Of a stretch of 8,357 nucleotides of DNA, positions 5,676-8,357 are shown piece after piece. The notes under the pieces were generated by a model. That model ran no database searches. It was not told the DNA's origin and saw nothing but the letters and a program-made list of their open reading frames with translations. The stretch spans positions 1 to 8,357 of the forward strand of contig PWPZ01000254.1 of the NCBI GenBank assembly GCA_003556985.1. Reading direction: 5' to 3'. The translations under genes and the position numbers were made by a program. Source of the stretch: Bacteroidota bacterium (GTDB taxonomy: Bacteria; Bacteroidota; Bacteroidia; Bacteroidales; PUMT01). Positions within the stretch are counted from its first letter, which is position 1. Each line of letters opens with the position of its first letter.

Positions 5676-8207
5676 ATGGATGCAAAATTTTCACAGCGGG
5701 TAAAAGATGTACTATCGTATAGCAGGGAAGAAGCTATCCGCTTGGGCAACAGGAATATAAGCTCCGAGCATATTTTTCTCGGAATACTGCGGGACGGTGA
5801 AGGAGTTGCAATAGACATTTTGATGTCTTTGGGGCTTGATCTCACGGCCATAAAAAAAACGGTGGAAAATCACCTGCAGTCCGGCACCGAACTGTCGCAA
5901 TCTGAAATGGAAAATATTCCGTTGCTTAAAACAGCAGAAAGGGTATTAAAACTTGTTTACCTGGAGGCACGTTCTCTGAAAAATGATACAATCGAAACCG
6001 GACATCTTATACTTGCCATTTTAAAAGATGAAACAAACCTGGTTACCCAGCTTCTCGAGACTGAGAATATAGATTATTTTGTTTTTAAGGACGAATTTGA
6101 TCTCAGGCAACAGGAGGCAAGATCGGAATTTCCCAATGATGACGATGACGACGATGCAAAAACACCTTTCGGTGGAGGAAAGTCATCACAATCTTCGGGG
6201 GCAAAGTCCAGCTCAGACACTCCTGTGCTGGATAACTTCGGTATTGATCTTACCAAGGCGGCAGAAGAAAACCGGCTTGATCCGGTAGTAGGGCGTGTGA
6301 ATGAGATTGAACGTCTTGCCCAGATCCTCAGTCGCCGGAAAAAAAATAACCCTGTTCTAATTGGTGATCCCGGAGTTGGAAAGTCGGCTATCGTCGAAGG
6401 CCTTGCATTAAGAATAATGCAAAAAAAGGTTTCCAGGGTATTGTTCGGTAAACGGGTTGTAACTCTTGATCTGGCCTCAATTGTTGCCGGAACAAAATAC
6501 AGGGGACAGTTTGAGGAACGAATAAAGGCAATATTAAACGAACTTGCCAAGACCAATCAGATTATTCTATTCATAGATGAAATACATACAATAGTTGGTG
6601 CAGGCGGGGCCACAGGTTCCCTGGACGCTGCCAATATGCTGAAACCGGCTCTGGCACGGGGTGAAATACAGTGCATAGGTGCTACAACTCTGGATGAGTA
6701 CAGGCAACATATTGAAAAGGACGGAGCACTGGAGAGAAGGTTCCAGAAAATAATGGTTGAACCCACCACTCCGGACGAGAGCATAGAGATCCTCAATAAT
6801 ATAAAAGAAAGATACGAGGATCATCATAATGTTTATTATACACCTGAAGCTATCCAGGCATGTGTCAGTCTTACCAGCCGCTATATTTCAGACCGTCATC
6901 TGCCCGACAAGGCTATAGATGCTCTCGACGAATCAGGTTCACGCGTTCATATATCAAACATTGTTGTACCCGAGCGCATACTTGAACTAGAAGCCTCTAT
7001 TGATAATACAAGGCAGGAGAAGGTTAAAGCAGTTAAGAATCAGAATTTTGAACTTGCTGCCCGGCAGCGTGACAAGGAAAAAGAACTTCTCGATTTACTC
7101 GAAACCGAAAAGAAAAACTGGGAAAAGGAATTGTCCAAGAATCGTCAGCTTGTTGATGACAACAAAGTAGCTGAAGTTGTAGCTATGATGACAGGTGTGC
7201 CGGTACAGAGAGTTGCCCAGGCTGAAGGTGTAAGGCTAATGAATATGGGTAATGAAATAAAAGGACGGGTTGTTGGACAGGACGAAGCAATAAAGAATAT
7301 TGTAAGAGCTATACAACGAAATCGTGCCGGACTGAAAGATCCAAACAAGCCAATTGGATCGTTTTTCTTCCTCGGTCCCACAGGAGTTGGAAAAACCCAG
7401 CTTGCCAAGGTACTTGCTGAATATCTGTTTGAAAGTGCCAATAACCTGGTCAGGATTGATATGAGTGAATATATGGAGAAATTTTCAGTTTCCCGTCTCG
7501 TTGGTGCGCCTCCCGGTTATGTTGGCTATGAAGAAGGCGGTCAGCTCACGGAAAAGGTCAGAAGGCATCCTTATTCTGTAGTACTTTTTGATGAAATTGA
7601 AAAAGCTCATCCCGATGTATTCAATATCCTACTGCAGGTTCTTGATGAAGGGCAGCTTACCGACAGTCTTGGCCGGAAAGTGGATTTCAAGAATACCATT
7701 ATAATAATGACCTCCAATATCGGTACACGGCAAATCAAGGATTTCGGGCAGGGTATCGGTTTTTCAACAAGTGCACGTGAAGCTTCTTCAAATGAATACA
7801 TGAAGGGCATAATACATAAGGCACTTAAAAAGGCTTTTGCTCCCGAATTCCTTAACAGGGTTGATGACGTGATTACCTTCAACCATCTAAAGAAAGAGGA
7901 TATATTTAAAATAATCGATATTGAACTCAGGGGATTTTACGAACGAATGAAAGGCCTTGGGTATAAGGTTAAAATATCTCCGGCAGCAAAGGACTTCATT
8001 GCCGAAAAAGGTTATGACATTGAGTTTGGTGCACGGCCTTTGCAACGTGCCATTCAGAAATATCTTGAAGATCCGCTGGCTGAAGTAATCATTAAATCTG
8101 ACCTCAAGGAGGGAGATGTGCTGAATGTAGGTTTTACCAAGAAAACGGAAAGCATAAAAATTAATATCGAAAAGGCCGAAGAAGTCAGCAACAAACAAAA
8201 GAAGTAG
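5676..8207 (+). CDS. clpC: ClpC-type AAA+ unfoldase, ATP-binding subunit of Clp protease
   Basis: An 843-aa cytoplasmic hexameric ATPase that unfolds proteins and feeds them to ClpP. The double Clp-N repeat covers about 4-145. It is followed by a flexible linker with six aspartates (155-160) and a Gly/Ser-rich stretch (166-180). AAA-1 has Walker A GDPGVGKS (230-237), pore loop KYRG (274-277), Walker B ILFIDE (297-302) and arginine finger R354/R355. The middle domain (about 433-505) is short and carries a UVR-like motif near 456-471, which fits ClpC and not ClpB or ClpA. AAA-2 has Walker A GPTGVGKT (567-574), pore loop GYVG (614-617), Walker B VVLFDE (635-640), sensor 1 TSN (679-681) and sensor 2 GARPL (785-789). 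The loop motif IGF at 694-696 matches the ClpP-docking tripeptide. E31 of the first N-repeat is kept, but the second repeat has TGH (G109) where Bacillus ClpC has TEH. The gene is divergent from gyrA. Confidence 0.95.
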   Translation: MDAKFSQRVKDVLSYSREEAIRLGNRNISSEHIFLGILRDGEGVAIDILMSLGLDLTAIKKTVENHLQSGTELSQSEMENIPLLKTAERVLKLVYLEARSLKNDTIETGHLILAILKDETNLVTQLLETENIDYFVFKDEFDLRQQEARSEFPNDDDDDDAKTPFGGGKSSQSSGAKSSSDTPVLDNFGIDLTKAAEENRLDPVVGRVNEIERLAQILSRRKKNNPVLIGDPGVGKSAIVEGLALRIMQKKVSRVLFGKRVVTLDLASIVAGTKYRGQFEERIKAILNELAKTNQIILFIDEIHTIVGAGGATGSLDAANMLKPALARGEIQCIGATTLDEYRQHIEKDGALERRFQKIMVEPTTPDESIEILNNIKERYEDHHNVYYTPEAIQACVSLTSRYISDRHLPDKAIDALDESGSRVHISNIVVPERILELEASIDNTRQEKVKAVKNQNFELAARQRDKEKELLDLLETEKKNWEKELSKNRQLVDDNKVAEVVAMMTGVPVQRVAQAEGVRLMNMGNEIKGRVVGQDEAIKNIVRAIQRNRAGLKDPNKPIGSFFFLGPTGVGKTQLAKVLAEYLFESANNLVRIDMSEYMEKFSVSRLVGAPPGYVGYEEGGQLTEKVRRHPYSVVLFDEIEKAHPDVFNILLQVLDEGQLTDSLGRKVDFKNTIIIMTSNIGTRQIKDFGQGIGFSTSAREASSNEYMKGIIHKALKKAFAPEFLNRVDDVITFNHLKKEDIFKIIDIELRGFYERMKGLGYKVKISPAAKDFIAEKGYDIEFGARPLQRAIQKYLEDPLAEVIIKSDLKEGDVLNVGFTKKTESIKINIEKAEEVSNKQKK

Positions 8208-8231
8208 TATTTCAAATCCATAGTAAAAAAC

Positions 8232-8268
8232 AAATAAAAGGCTGTCTTAAAAGGGCAGCCTTTTATTT
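8232..8268. terminator. Bidirectional Rho-independent terminator after clpC
   Basis: AAATAAAAGGCTG at 8232-8244 pairs with CAGCCTTTTATTT at 8256-8268. Two more inner pairs, one of them U-G, leave a short loop. T-rich sequence follows on the plus strand (8261-8270), and an A run (8225-8230) gives T on the minus strand. It begins 25 bases after the clpC stop codon and can serve a convergent gene as well. Confidence 0.85.
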
Positions 8269-8316
8269 TTGTTTGCATTTTCTGGGATGATCTCAAAACA
8301 GAGACCTCTGAACTGC

Positions 8317-8357
8317 TTAGTCTTTTATTTCTGCATAAAGGTCAAATTCATCGTATC
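8317..8357 (-). CDS. 3' end of a convergent gene, product unknown
   Basis: From the right edge one minus-strand frame reads YDEFDLYAEIKD and stops at TAA (8317-8319). Only 12 full codons are inside the window. The acidic ending looks like a real protein C-terminus, and the bidirectional terminator at 8232-8268 is placed as expected for two converging genes. The family cannot be identified from so few residues. Confidence 0.4.
   Translation of the reverse strand, partial: YDEFDLYAEIKD

Noticed and set aside
5676..8207. ClpB or ClpA as the identity of the unfoldase
   Set aside because: The middle domain is short with a UVR-like motif and there is an IGF ClpP-docking loop. ClpB has a long coiled-coil middle domain and no such loop; ClpA lacks the middle domain.
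5624..8296. Minus-strand open frames opposite clpC
   Set aside because: Shadows of clpC. The last of them also crosses the terminator and has no family resemblance.

Overview
The window looks like chromosomal DNA of a member of the Bacteroidota, most likely from the Bacteroidales/Marinilabiliales side. The evidence is the gene set (gyrA followed by a secreted TPR protein, divergent from a ClpC-type unfoldase), the moderate AT-richness, the absence of Shine-Dalgarno sequences, and TAnnTTTG-type -7 elements in front of clpC and, with one mismatch, gyrA. The genus cannot be named from what is visible.

Layout. Positions 1-1253 hold no intact gene. They contain an AT-rich palindrome (236-271), a MITE-like inverted-repeat element (314-745, whose right half 554-755 folds almost entirely on itself), a stop-interrupted minus-strand reading frame with coding-like composition (875 to about 1086), a strong bidirectional hairpin terminator (1059-1087) and a degenerate 35-38 bp tandem repeat (1101-1217). 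Positions 1254-5308 carry two minus-strand genes: gyrA (DNA gyrase subunit A) upstream and a periplasmic or envelope TPR protein downstream, separated by 224 bp with no clear terminator. Positions 5309-5675 are a divergent promoter region. Positions 5676-8207 carry clpC on the plus strand, closed by a bidirectional terminator (8232-8268). The last 41 bases appear to be the 3' end of a convergent minus-strand gene.

The genes are housekeeping: gyrase maintains negative supercoiling, ClpC unfolds proteins for ClpP, and the TPR protein is an exported scaffold of unknown role. No undescribed system of defence, mobility or biosynthesis is evident. The points most worth a second look are the MITE-like element, the BamE/SmpA-like module that appears to be inserted inside the first TPR of the exported protein, and the loss of one of the two phosphoarginine-binding glutamates expected in the ClpC N-domain.
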